The translations under genes and the position numbers were made by a program. Source: Longimicrobiales bacterium (GTDB taxonomy: Bacteria; Gemmatimonadota; Gemmatimonadetes; Longimicrobiales; RSA9). From it: a DNA stretch of 53,149 nt. The stretch covers positions 1-53,149 of the forward strand of contig DASTYK010000143.1 in the NCBI GenBank assembly GCA_035764935.1. Direction: 5' to 3'. Of this stretch, positions 16,832 to 25,079 are shown one piece after another. The notes below the pieces were generated by a model. It was not told the origin of the DNA. It saw only the letters and a program-made list of their open reading frames with translations, and made no database searches. How positions within the stretch are numbered: position 1 is the stretch's first letter; every line of letters starts with the position of its first letter.

Positions 16832-17637
16832 CCATACGATACGTGCTGGCCAGTGACCTGGACGGCACACTCGCGGACGGCAGCGACGAGGCACGTCGGG
16901 AGCTGATCGAGTGGCTGCAGGAGCGCGACGACGCCCGGCTCGTCTACGTGACGGGTCGCGCTCCCGCGTCCGCCCGGACGCTGATGCAGCGGGCGGCGCT
17001 GCCGGCGCCCGACGTGCTGATCGCCGATGTCGGAACCACTGTCCTCGAGGGTTCCTCGCTCGCGCCGATCGCGCCGATCGAGGCGGAGATGGAGCGGGAG
17101 TGGCCGGGAGCGGACGTGGTGCGCGAGCGACTCGCGCAGATGACGTCGCTGCGGCCCCAGGATGTCGACGCGCCGCGCCGCGTATCCTGGTGGATCGAGC
17201 CGGTGCGGCAGCAGCGCGCTCCCGGCGACGACCCCTTTGCGGCGCGCGCGCCGGATGATGCATCGATGCAGGCCGACGCAGCACGAATTGCACGGGAGGC
17301 CGGTGCCGAGGCGGCCGAGCGGCTGGCGCCACTTGCCGTCGATGTGCTGGTATCGGCGAACGTGTTTCTGGATGTGCTGCCGCGGGGAGTCAACAAGGGC
17401 AGCACACTGCTCCGCGTGCTCGAGTGGATGGGAGCGGACCGGGCGAGCTGTGTCGTGGCTGGCGATTCATTGAATGATCTTGCCCTGTTCACCACGGGCC
17501 TGCGCGGTATCGTGGTCGGCAACTGCGAGCCCGCGCTCGCGGAACGGGTGAACGGGATGGGACAGGTCTACCGCGCGCGGGAGGCCGGTGCGGGTGGTGT
17601 GCTCGAAGGGCTGCGCCATCACCGCTGGCTGGAATGA
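16828..17637 (+). CDS. HAD-superfamily sugar phosphatase (S6PP/TPP type), likely partner of the GT20 enzyme
   Basis: The 269-residue protein is a HAD IIB phosphatase. Motif I is DLDGTLAD (nucleophile and acid Asp), motif II lies in VTGRA, motif III Lys in GVNKGSTLLRVLEWMG and motif IV is AGDSLNDLALF. The C2-type cap and closeness to sucrose-phosphate and trehalose-phosphate phosphatases point to dephosphorylation of a glycosyl phosphate. It sits between the oxidoreductase (ATGA overlap) and the GT20 synthase (45 bases later), so it very probably removes the phosphate from the GT20 product. If GT20 is a glucosylglycerol-phosphate synthase, this is glucosylglycerol-3-phosphatase. Confidence 0.85.
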   Translation: MTIRYVLASDLDGTLADGSDEARRELIEWLQERDDARLVYVTGRAPASARTLMQRAALPAPDVLIADVGTTVLEGSSLAPIAPIEAEMEREWPGADVVRERLAQMTSLRPQDVDAPRRVSWWIEPVRQQRAPGDDPFAARAPDDASMQADAARIAREAGAEAAERLAPLAVDVLVSANVFLDVLPRGVNKGSTLLRVLEWMGADRASCVVAGDSLNDLALFTTGLRGIVVGNCEPALAERVNGMGQVYRAREAGAGGVLEGLRHHRWLE

Positions 17638-17682
17638 GCGCGCCGCACCGGACGTCGGCGGTGCAGGAGGGAGGAGGAGCAG

Positions 17683-19167
17683 ATGGCGGGCAGTGATTTC
17701 ATCGTGCTGTCGCACAGGGAGCCGTACCAGGAGCATACGACGCCGGAAGGCGACGTCGTACTGCGCCGGAAGACGAACGGTGTGTTCACGACACTGGACT
17801 CCGTGATGCGACAGAAACGCGGCACCTGGATCGCGTGGCGCGAGCACACGGAGGGCACCGAGTTCGTGCCGCGGGTGCGCGTACCGGATGCGGACGACCC
17901 GTCCGCCTACAACGTGCGTCGCATTCCGCTGACCCCGGACGAGGCCCGCCGCTTCTACTACGACTTCACCTCCACAGCGCTCTGGCCGGTGCTCTTCTCG
18001 CTGCTCGACAGGGCCCGCTTCACGGCGGAAGCGTGGGAGACCTACCAGCGTGTGAACCACATGTTCACGGATGCGGTGTGCGAAGAGGCCGCGCCGGATG
18101 CGCTCGTCTGGGTCAACGATTTTCACCTGATGCTGACTCCGCGGCTGATCAAGGAGCGGCGTCCCGATCTCCGGCTCGCGCTGTTCCTGCACACCACGTT
18201 TCCCCCACCCGACGTCTTCGGTATCCTGCCCTGGCGGGAGGAACTGCTGGACGGGCTGCTGCACCTCGACCTGATCGGCTTCCACATCGCATCGTACGCA
18301 CAGAACTTCGCCGATACGGCCGAGCGCTTCATGAACGCGGAGGTGCTCGCGGTCGAGGAATCGAGCCTGGTGAAGCACGGGCCGGCGGTCGCAGTGCCGC
18401 GCTATCCGCGCACGCTGCGGTATGGCGAGCGGCGCATCGAGCTGGGCGAGTTCCCCGTCGGCGCGGACGTCGACTACTTCACGGGCGAGGCGCAGGCGGA
18501 GACGACGAAGCACGCCGCGGAGGAGGTGCGCGAGCGGACCGGCGCGGACACGATCATCGTCTCGGCCGAGCGACTGGACTACGTCAAGGGCGTGCTGGAG
18601 CGGCTGGAGTGCTTCGAGCGCTACCTGGAGCGTCACCCGGAACGCCACGGCAACGTGTCCTTCATCCAGATCGCCGTGCCGACGCGCACGGGGATGGAGG
18701 AGTTCCAGGCGATGCGGCGGCAGGTCGAGGAGGCGGTCGGCAGGATCAACGGCCGCTTCGGCGGGCTGGAGTGGCAGCCCGTGCTGCACCTGTACGGTTC
18801 GCTCGACCGTCCCGAGCTGGTTGGCCTTTACGTTGCCGCGGACATAGCGTGGGTCACACCGTTGCGCGACGGCCTGAACCTGGTCGCCAAGGAGTACGTG
18901 GCGGCGCAGATTGGCGGGACCGGTGCCGTCATCCTGTCCGAGTTCGCCGGGGCGGCGGCCGAGCTGCGCGGCGCGATCCTGACCAACCCGTACTCGCCCG
19001 ACGACATGGATCGCGCGCTCGAAGAGGCAATGGACATGGACGAAGGGGAGCGCACGGGGCGCATGCTGATGCTGCGGGACCGCGTGCTGTCCTGGGACGT
19101 GCACCGCTGGTCCCGGGCATTTCTCGACGCGGCGGAGCGCGCAGGCGCAGCGACCGCGCATACCTGA
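17683..19167 (+). CDS. ggpS: GT20 glycosyltransferase, probable glucosylglycerol-phosphate synthase
   Basis: Transfers glucose from a nucleotide sugar to a phosphorylated acceptor. The 494-residue protein has the GT20 core: HTTFPPPDVFGILPWREELL, SAERLDYVKGV (Arg and Lys that bind the donor phosphates), TPLRDGLNLVAKEYVAAQ and ILSEFAGAAAELRGA. Several features match glucosylglycerol-phosphate synthase (GgpS) better than trehalose-6-phosphate synthase: the start IVLSHREPY, RRKTNGV where OtsA has its GGL loop, GTWIAWRE, WVNDFHLML where OtsA has HDYHL, and INGRF. The comparison is from memory. GgpS uses ADP-glucose and glycerol-3-phosphate and makes an osmolyte. GGAGG upstream supports the start. 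Trehalose-6-phosphate synthase remains the alternative. Confidence 0.85.
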   Translation: MAGSDFIVLSHREPYQEHTTPEGDVVLRRKTNGVFTTLDSVMRQKRGTWIAWREHTEGTEFVPRVRVPDADDPSAYNVRRIPLTPDEARRFYYDFTSTALWPVLFSLLDRARFTAEAWETYQRVNHMFTDAVCEEAAPDALVWVNDFHLMLTPRLIKERRPDLRLALFLHTTFPPPDVFGILPWREELLDGLLHLDLIGFHIASYAQNFADTAERFMNAEVLAVEESSLVKHGPAVAVPRYPRTLRYGERRIELGEFPVGADVDYFTGEAQAETTKHAAEEVRERTGADTIIVSAERLDYVKGVLERLECFERYLERHPERHGNVSFIQIAVPTRTGMEEFQAMRRQVEEAVGRINGRFGGLEWQPVLHLYGSLDRPELVGLYVAADIAWVTPLRDGLNLVAKEYVAAQIGGTGAVILSEFAGAAAELRGAILTNPYSPDDMDRALEEAMDMDEGERTGRMLMLRDRVLSWDVHRWSRAFLDAAERAGAATAHT

Positions 19168-19187
19168 TACTGAACCGAGAGTCGGAT

Positions 19188-20264
19188 ATGGCCGTGCAGG
19201 GTCGGCAGACGGAAGACATCACCAGCGCTCGCGTGCTGATCGTCGACGACGAGGAGGCGGTGATCCGCCTGACGGAGCGCGTGCTCAGCCGTCAGGGCAT
19301 TGCGAACATCCGGACCACGACCGACCCGCGGCGGGTGCTGCCGCTGTTCCGGGAAGTGGAGCCCGACCTGGTGCTGCTGGACCTCCACATGCCCGGGCTC
19401 GACGGCTTCGCAGTGCTCCGGCAGCTCACCGCGCGCGTGCCCGAGGGTGAGTACCTGCCGATCCTGGTCGTCTCGGGTGACCTCACGGCAGAAGCCAAGC
19501 AGAAGGCACTCTCGTTCGGGGCCAGCGACTTCGTGCACAAGCCGTTCGACGTCGCCGAGCTGCAGCTGCGCGTGCGCAACCTGCTGCGCATCCGCGAGAT
19601 GACGGGCCGACTCGAGCAGCGGGTGCGGGATACCGCCACGGAGGCAACGGTCGCCGAGCTGGAGCACGTGAGCCGCCTGGCGCTGGTCGCGGAGCTCTCC
19701 GATTATGGCGATGGCGCGCACGTGCAGCGGGTCGGGCGCACCTCGGCCCTGGTCGGCGAGCGGCTCGGCATGGAGCCCGACGAGGTGCACCGGCTGCGCT
19801 ATGCCGCGCCGCTGCACGACATCGGCAAGATCGCGCTGCCGGACAGCATTCTCCTCAAGCCGGACGCGCTCTCGCTGGACGAGTGGGACGTGCTCAAGAC
19901 GCACACCACGATCGGCGCCCAGATGTTCACGGGCAGCCGCTCCCTGATCCTGCAGATGGCCGAGGAAATCGCGCTTTACCACCACGAAAACTGGGACGGC
20001 ACCGGCTACACGCCCGGGCTCGGCGGCGCCGACATTCCCCTCGTCGGCAGGATCGTTGCAGTGGCGGATGTATTCGACGCCCTCACGCACGAGCGGCCGT
20101 ACAAGGCGGCGTGGTCCGTGGAGGACACGGTGGAGTGGATGGAGAGCATGCGGGGGCGGAAGTTCGACCCCGGCGTGCTCGACGCGCTCTTCGCCGTTCT
20201 CGGTACGCAGGACCTCGCCACGCTCGACCCGGAGGACGAGGCGCTCGGGTACACGATCATCTGA
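19188..20264 (+). CDS. Response regulator with HD-GYP-type (c-di-GMP phosphodiesterase) output domain
   Basis: The 358-residue protein has an N-terminal receiver (residues about 15-135; phospho-acceptor Asp in PDLVLLDLHMPG, Lys in FVHKPFD), a short helical linker and an HD-GYP domain. The HD pair is in PLHDIGKIALPDSIL, followed by HTTIGAQMF and HHENWDGTGYTPGL. The name-giving GYP is GYT here, with the Pro one place later; all metal ligands (H, HD, H, HH, D) look present. It should hydrolyse cyclic di-GMP when phosphorylated. No histidine kinase is adjacent. It follows the GT20 gene by 20 bases and precedes the duplicated membrane protein by 13, so it is part of that operon and may couple signalling to solute synthesis. 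Confidence 0.93.
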   Translation: MAVQGRQTEDITSARVLIVDDEEAVIRLTERVLSRQGIANIRTTTDPRRVLPLFREVEPDLVLLDLHMPGLDGFAVLRQLTARVPEGEYLPILVVSGDLTAEAKQKALSFGASDFVHKPFDVAELQLRVRNLLRIREMTGRLEQRVRDTATEATVAELEHVSRLALVAELSDYGDGAHVQRVGRTSALVGERLGMEPDEVHRLRYAAPLHDIGKIALPDSILLKPDALSLDEWDVLKTHTTIGAQMFTGSRSLILQMAEEIALYHHENWDGTGYTPGLGGADIPLVGRIVAVADVFDALTHERPYKAAWSVEDTVEWMESMRGRKFDPGVLDALFAVLGTQDLATLDPEDEALGYTII

Positions 20265-20277
20265 ACGGGGAGGATGC

Positions 20278-21264
20278 ATGGGAAGCACGCGGAGCTGGGT
20301 CCGGAGCGGCGTCATCGCGGGCGTCGCGGCAGCAGTCGTCGTGATTCTCTGGTTCCTCGCGGTCGATCTCATCGCCGGCGAGCCGTTCCGTACCCCCGCG
20401 TTCCTGGCCGGCGCACTCTTCGGCGCCGATACGCCCGATTTCAGCGCGGGCAACATCGCGCTCTACACCGTCGTTCACCTGCTGGTCTTCGCGCTGATCG
20501 GCGTCGTCGTCGCCTGGGTCGTGTCGCATCTCGACGTGGTCCCGCCCGTCCTGCTCGGACTGGCGCTGGGGTTCCTGATGTTCGACCTGATCTTCTACGG
20601 CAGTGTCATGGCGACCGGTGTGGACGTGATCCAGTCGCTCGGCTGGCCCGCCCTGCTCGCGGGCAACCTGATCGCGGGAATCGTCCTCGTGGTAACGCTC
20701 ACGATGCTGAAGGTGGCGCTGCCGGTGAGCTGGTCGGAGGCGCTGGAGTCGTGGGGCACGATCCGCGAAGGCGTCGTCGCGGGGCTGATCGGCGCGGGCG
20801 TCGTCGCATTCTGGTTCCTCATTGTGGACCTCGTCCAGGGTCGCGTATTCTTCACCCCCGCGGCGATCGGCTCGGCGCTGATCGGCGGCGCGCGGGCGCC
20901 GTCCGAAGTCGACGTGAGCGCGCTCACGATCCTGACGTTCACGATCGTGCACGTGTTCGCCTTCGTGGTGACCGGCCTGGTCGCTGCCGCCGTGCTGCGG
21001 GCTGCAGAGCGCACATCCAGTGTCGTGCTGATCGGGGGTGTGCTGCTCTTCTTCGTCTTCGAGGCGTTCTCGATCGGCCTGCTCGCCATCGTGTCGATGT
21101 GGCTGTTCGACGCGCTGTCCTGGTGGAGCATCGCCGCTGCCAACCTGATTGCCGCGCTCGCGATGGGGACCTACCTCGCGCGCAGACATTCACGGCTCCT
21201 CAGTGATTTCCGCGACATGGACGCCGAGGAGCGCTTCGACAACCCGCCGCTGACGGCGCGGTAG
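20278..21264 (+). CDS. Internally duplicated integral membrane protein of unknown function
   Basis: The 328-residue protein has about eight membrane helices and consists of two homologous halves of about 130 residues. LWFLAVDLIAGEPFRTP (about 24-40) matches FWFLIVDLVQGRVFFTP (about 179-194), TVVHLLVFALIG matches TIVHVFAFVVTG, and LGWPALLAGNLIAG matches LSWWSIAAANLIAA. No catalytic or transport motif that I know is present, apart from repeated Asp in WFL-VDL and a His in VVH/IVH at equivalent positions of both halves. The tail (residues 300-328) is charged and cytoplasmic-looking. AACGGGGAGGATGC upstream supports the ATG at 20278. It closes the GT20/HD-GYP operon. Confidence 0.8.
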   Translation: MGSTRSWVRSGVIAGVAAAVVVILWFLAVDLIAGEPFRTPAFLAGALFGADTPDFSAGNIALYTVVHLLVFALIGVVVAWVVSHLDVVPPVLLGLALGFLMFDLIFYGSVMATGVDVIQSLGWPALLAGNLIAGIVLVVTLTMLKVALPVSWSEALESWGTIREGVVAGLIGAGVVAFWFLIVDLVQGRVFFTPAAIGSALIGGARAPSEVDVSALTILTFTIVHVFAFVVTGLVAAAVLRAAERTSSVVLIGGVLLFFVFEAFSIGLLAIVSMWLFDALSWWSIAAANLIAALAMGTYLARRHSRLLSDFRDMDAEERFDNPPLTAR

Positions 21265-21303
21265 CACAGGACTCCTGTCCCGCGCGGCGAAGTGGCCGCA
21301 GGC

Positions 21304-21321
21304 ACGAACGACGTCGTTCGT
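21304..21321. repeat. 18-bp perfect palindrome
   Basis: ACGAACGACGTCGTTCGT is self-complementary over its full length with no spacer, the geometry of a dimeric repressor site. It lies 39 bases after the membrane protein stop and 190 bases before the alkaline phosphatase start. A second odd palindrome, ACAGGA-c-TCCTGT, lies at 21266-21278. Confidence 0.4.
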
Positions 21322-21410
21322 ACGGCTTCTTCATCGGCGCGATGCTGTTCGTGATGCATCTCGGCTTCGTCAGCTACGTGAGTCGGCGACTGCCGATGAC
21401 ATCGATGTGA
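21321..21410 (+). pseudogene. Possible remnant of a small membrane protein gene
   Basis: The frame from 21321 to the TGA at 21408-21410 encodes YGFFIGAMLFVMHLGFVSYV and then a basic tail, a clean single membrane helix with flanking charge. Upstream in this frame the codons are arginine-rich and there is no ATG, GTG or TTG with a ribosome site, so a start has probably been lost or lies at the internal ATG 21342. It could instead be a real short gene with an unusual start. Confidence 0.3.
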
Positions 21411-21510
21411 CGACTCAGTGACCAAAACACGGTTGGTTCCGGGGCGCCGCGCGGGCTAGACTGTCGCGCGGCGCCGTCGCGGCGCCGCTCGTGTTCAGCC
21501 AGGAGCAGTC

Positions 21511-22638
21511 ATGAAGAATCGGAATACCATGGACCGGGCGGCCGTCCTGATCGCAACCGTGTTCACGGGCCTGGCCTGCAGCACCACCGTCGCGCAGAAC
21601 AGCACGGGGCACGCTACGGGCAGTGCGGCTCCGCCGACGCGCGTCATCTTCATCGTTGGTGACGGGAGTGGCCTGGCGCAGTGGAGCGCGCTCAGGCTCG
21701 CGCAGGACGCGCTTCCCGCCGTTGCGGAGCTGCCGGTGATCGGCCTCGTCGACACGCGCTGCGATTGCCCGCTCACCACCGACAGCGGCGCGGGTGCGAC
21801 CGCCTACTCGATCGGCATCCGGACCGGCTACACCATGATCGGCGTGGATGCCGACTCGGTGCCGCACACGACCGTCCTCGAAGCGGCCGAGGCGCGCGGG
21901 CTGTCCACGGGCATGGTGACGACCACCCACATCACGGATGCGACGCCCGCGGCGTTCGGCGCGCACGTCCCATCGCGCTACGACCGGTACGGCATCGCCG
22001 CGCAGTACGCGGACAGGGACATCGAGGTGCTGCTCGGTGGCGGTCGCTGGTTCTTCGAGCACCACCCATCCGGCTCGCTGCTCGAGCGGCTGCGCACGCG
22101 CTACACCTTCGTCGCCACCCCGGCGGAGTTCGCCCGGGTGGACTTCGCGAACACGGACCGGTTGCTGGGCCTGTTTGCCGACTCGACGACGTACCCCGAC
22201 GCGAGCGTGCGGCCGTCGCTGCCGGACATGGCGCGCGCCGCGCTGACCATCCTCGATCGCAACCCGCGCGGCTTCTTCCTGCTGCTCGAGAACGAGGATA
22301 CCGACGACCTGAACCATGACAACCAGCCGTTCGACCAGGTCGTGGGCGGCATGCGGGAGCTGGACGACATGATCGCGGTCGCGCTGGAGTACCAGCAGCG
22401 CAATCCGGAAACGCTGATCGTCGTCGTGGGCGACCACGAGACGGGCGGGCTGATGGTGACACTGCCGCGCGGCCAGGCACCGAAGGCGACGTTCAGCACG
22501 CGCGGGCACTCCTCATCGATGGTCCCGCTGTTTGCCGGCGGCCCGGGCGCCGAGGCCTTCGGAAACTGGCTGACGAACGCCCAGGTCGGACAGCTGCTCA
22601 TGCGTGCCGTCACCGGCGGCAGCGCAAGCGCGCAGTGA
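21511..22638 (+). CDS. Exported alkaline phosphatase family enzyme
   Basis: Hydrolyses phosphomonoesters outside the cytoplasm. The 375-residue protein has an N-terminal signal (VLIATVFTGLACSTTVAQ; possibly lipid-anchored at the Cys). Family motifs are present in order: IFIVGDGSG (first metal Asp), the nucleophile region TTDSGAGATAYS, TTHITDATPAAFGAHVPSRY, VVGDHETGG (Asp-His metal ligands) and HSSSMVPLFAGGPGAE (last His). The canonical nucleophile motif DSAAS/DSASS reads DSGAG here, still with the Ser. The Glu-rich ENEDTDDLNHDN replaces the common EGSRIDxAxH motif but keeps acidic and His ligands. It overlaps the YigZ gene by GTGA. Confidence 0.9.
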   Translation: MKNRNTMDRAAVLIATVFTGLACSTTVAQNSTGHATGSAAPPTRVIFIVGDGSGLAQWSALRLAQDALPAVAELPVIGLVDTRCDCPLTTDSGAGATAYSIGIRTGYTMIGVDADSVPHTTVLEAAEARGLSTGMVTTTHITDATPAAFGAHVPSRYDRYGIAAQYADRDIEVLLGGGRWFFEHHPSGSLLERLRTRYTFVATPAEFARVDFANTDRLLGLFADSTTYPDASVRPSLPDMARAALTILDRNPRGFFLLLENEDTDDLNHDNQPFDQVVGGMRELDDMIAVALEYQQRNPETLIVVVGDHETGGLMVTLPRGQAPKATFSTRGHSSSMVPLFAGGPGAEAFGNWLTNAQVGQLLMRAVTGGSASAQ

Positions 22639-23258
22639 GCGGGCAGGGTTACCCGATCCCCGCGACGACGCATCGCACCGAGCAGACGGTCCAGCGCAGT
22701 CGCTTTGTCGCAACACTCGCACATGCACCGGACGTGGACGCCGCGCGCACCTTCATCGAGAGGGTGCGCGCGGAGTTTTCGGATGCGACACACAACTGCT
22801 GGGCCTTTCTTGCAGGGCGGCCCGGCAGCACCAGCCATGTCGGCTTCAGCGACGCCGGCGAGCCGCACGGCACCGCCGGTCGACCCATGCTCGATGTACT
22901 GCTGCATTCCGGGATCGGCGAGGTCGCGGCAGTCGTGACGCGCTGGTACGGTGGCGTCAAGCTGGGCAAGGGCGGGCTCGTCCGGGCGTACGGCGGCGCG
23001 GTGCAGTACAACCTGGAAACGCTGCCGACGAAGCTGCTCGTCGAGCGGATCACGCTGGACGTGCATGTCGGCTACCCGGAGGTCGAGCCGCTGCGCCGAC
23101 TCCTGGCGGAGGCGGGCGCCGACGTGCTCGAAGAGCATTACGGAGCAGACGTTCGCTACCGCACCGCGGTACCGGTCTCCAACGCACCCGCCCTGCGCCA
23201 GGGGGTAGCGGATATCAGCGCGGGACGCGCCCGCATCGAGGACGTGGAACAGGCGTGA
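22635..23258 (+). CDS. yigZ: YigZ/IMPACT family protein
   Basis: The 207-residue protein has the UPF0029 (Impact) N-terminal domain, recognised by SRFVATLAHAPDVDAARTFI, THNCWAFLAG, SDAGEPHGTAGRPML and VVTRWYGGVKLGKGGLVRAY, followed by the DUF1949 domain. Its bacterial role is not settled; proposals include translation control and proline-peptide handling. The GTG at 22635 overlaps the stop of the phosphatase gene by four bases, so the two are translationally coupled, although no functional link is known. Confidence 0.94.
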   Translation: MSGQGYPIPATTHRTEQTVQRSRFVATLAHAPDVDAARTFIERVRAEFSDATHNCWAFLAGRPGSTSHVGFSDAGEPHGTAGRPMLDVLLHSGIGEVAAVVTRWYGGVKLGKGGLVRAYGGAVQYNLETLPTKLLVERITLDVHVGYPEVEPLRRLLAEAGADVLEEHYGADVRYRTAVPVSNAPALRQGVADISAGRARIEDVEQA

Positions 23259-23307
23259 GGCACCGTTCGTGCTGCCACGGCGCCCGACGACTACATCGGA
23301 GGAACCC

Positions 23308-24312
23308 ATGCAGGCCAGGCTCCTGCACGTGCTGCTGCCAACCGTCCTGATCGCGTGCAACGGCGCACCCGCCCAGACGAATGGCGACATCACCACCCAG
23401 CAGCAGGCTCAGTTCACCCCCGGCGAGGCCCTGCTGATCGGAATCGTTCGCGACGTCTCACCGGCCGTGGTCGGCATCCGCACGTCCAGCGGCTCCGGCT
23501 CGGGCGTGATCATCACACCGGACGGACTGATCATCACCAATGCGCACGTCGTCGGACGTGGCGGCAACGTACGCGTTTCGCTCGCCAACGGCAGCGAAGT
23601 CGACGGCCGCGTGCTCGGTATCGCGCAGACGGTCGACATCGCGGTGATCGACATCCAGGGCGACGACCTGCCGCACGCGGTGCTGGGCGACTCGGACGCG
23701 CTGCAGGTCGGCCAGTCCGCGATCGCGATCGGCAACCCCATCGGCTTCGAGCGGACGGTGACCACGGGTGTGCTGAGCGCCATGAACCGTTCGCTCGGCT
23801 TCGGCTACGAGGAGCTGATCCAGACCGATGCCGCCATCAATCCCGGCAACTCGGGTGGGCCGCTGCTCAACTCGAGTGGGCAGGTGATCGGCATCAACAC
23901 GGCGGCCGTGCGCGAGGTGCCCGGCCAGGGTCCGCTCGCCGGCCTGGGCTTCGCGATACCCATCAACCTCGCGCGCGACATCGCCAACCAGCTCGCCACG
24001 CAGGGCGTCGTGCGACGCGCGCTGCTCGGCATCCAGCACCGCGAGGTGGATCCGGTCATCGCGGATCAGTTCGGCCTGCCCGTGAATCGCGGCGCAATCG
24101 TGCTGTACGTGGCGCCCGCGTCGCCGGCGCAGCGCGCCGGGCTCCGGCAGGGCGACATCATCACGCACATCGATGACGAGGAGCTGGATGACGCGAGTGA
24201 CCTGCGCCGGATCCTGCGGCAGCACGACCCCGGCGACGTGATCACGGTGCGCGGATTACGGCCCCAGGGCCAGTTCACCGTACGCGTGGAGCTCGGCGAA
24301 GCGGTGGGCTGA
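23308..24312 (+). CDS. HtrA/DegP-like serine protease with one PDZ domain (probable lipoprotein)
   Basis: Periplasmic quality-control protease. The 334-residue protein begins with a lipoprotein-type signal (LLPTVLIAC, Cys at about residue 16). The trypsin-like domain has the triad His in TNAHVVGRG, Asp in VDIAVIDI and Ser in NPGNSGGPLL. One C-terminal PDZ domain follows (about residues 235-325), with the carboxylate loop region GAIVLYVAPASPAQRAGLRQGD. The single PDZ makes it DegS/HtrA-like in layout. CGGAGGA seven bases before the ATG at 23308 supports the start. It ends convergently with the Csp-like gene. Confidence 0.93.
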   Translation: MQARLLHVLLPTVLIACNGAPAQTNGDITTQQQAQFTPGEALLIGIVRDVSPAVVGIRTSSGSGSGVIITPDGLIITNAHVVGRGGNVRVSLANGSEVDGRVLGIAQTVDIAVIDIQGDDLPHAVLGDSDALQVGQSAIAIGNPIGFERTVTTGVLSAMNRSLGFGYEELIQTDAAINPGNSGGPLLNSSGQVIGINTAAVREVPGQGPLAGLGFAIPINLARDIANQLATQGVVRRALLGIQHREVDPVIADQFGLPVNRGAIVLYVAPASPAQRAGLRQGDIITHIDDEELDDASDLRRILRQHDPGDVITVRGLRPQGQFTVRVELGEAVG

Positions 24313-24318
24313 TGTCGA

Positions 24319-24350
24319 AGCGGGCGCACGTCGATGGACGCGCGCCCGCT
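24319..24350. terminator. Hairpin between convergent protease and Csp-like genes
   Basis: AGCGGGCGC (24319-24327) and GCGCCCGCT (24342-24350) form a perfect 9-bp stem with a 14-base loop, starting six bases after the protease stop. No T-run. Confidence 0.5.
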
Positions 24351-24418
24351 GCTGACCAGCTCGGTTCCCGTCCGTTCCACCGGCGGGAAGCGCGAGCCTC
24401 AGCCGGACTGCCCGCAGG

Positions 24419-24826
24419 TCACGGGACCAGCGCGCCGATCATCACCTCACACGCCTCTGCACACGCCCGGCACGCTTCGGCGCACACGGCACAGTGCTTC
24501 ATGTGCTCACCGTGGCGCGCGCACTCGTCGCCGCAGGCACGACAGATCTCGATGCACGCCTGGAGCTGCGCGCGCAGCGCGGGCGCGTCCCGGTGACTCG
24601 GCCGCGTCATCAGTGTGCCCGTGACCCGGCAGACCTCCGCGCAATCCAGGTTCAGCCGGATGCACGTCACCATTTCCTGGACGTTCTGTTCTTCGAGACA
24701 CGCGTCGGCACACACCGTACACGTCTCTGCGCACTCCATGCATGCCTCGATGCAACGCAGTGCCTCCGCACCGTTGTGCCCCGCAGGATGCGGATGCGCG
24801 TCCAGCATCTGCTCGAGTCTGCTCAT
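24419..24826 (-). CDS. Csp-like four-helix-bundle Cys-rich copper-binding protein
   Basis: The 135-residue protein has about 15 Cys spaced C-x3-C along four amphipathic helices (for example CIEACMECAETCTVCADAC, and CAVCAEACRACAEAC near the end). This is the DUF326 / copper storage protein pattern, in which Cys line the core of a helical bundle and bind many Cu(I) ions. There is no signal peptide, so it resembles the cytosolic Csp3 type rather than exported Csp1. His residues cluster at the N-terminus (AHPHPAGH). Role as copper store or buffer is inferred from the family. No copper exporter lies next to it. Confidence 0.92.
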   Translation of the reverse strand: MSRLEQMLDAHPHPAGHNGAEALRCIEACMECAETCTVCADACLEEQNVQEMVTCIRLNLDCAEVCRVTGTLMTRPSHRDAPALRAQLQACIEICRACGDECARHGEHMKHCAVCAEACRACAEACEVMIGALVP

Positions 24827-25079
24827 CGTTCCTCCCTCTGCGGTGTCATCGTGTCAGTGGTCGTCCCGGCCGTGTCCGGATCGGGGCCGCGGTGCCGATG
24901 CGACCCTGCTCCGGGGCGTCAGCACTGCCGCTCTGACGACCATGCGACGTCCGGTCCGCCGGAGCGTCGCGCACTGTCTCCTCTGGCACATATCGCTCCA
25001 CGACTTCCGCCGCGAAGCTGGCGAACTCGCCGATGTCGAGCGGTCGGGCCACTCCCGGGCGCCGGGCCGGTACCAGTCA

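Noticed and set aside
17683-19167. Simple call of trehalose-6-phosphate synthase OtsA
   Set aside because: Core GT20 motifs fit, but the donor-loop and HDYHL positions deviate in the direction of GgpS; kept only as the alternative.
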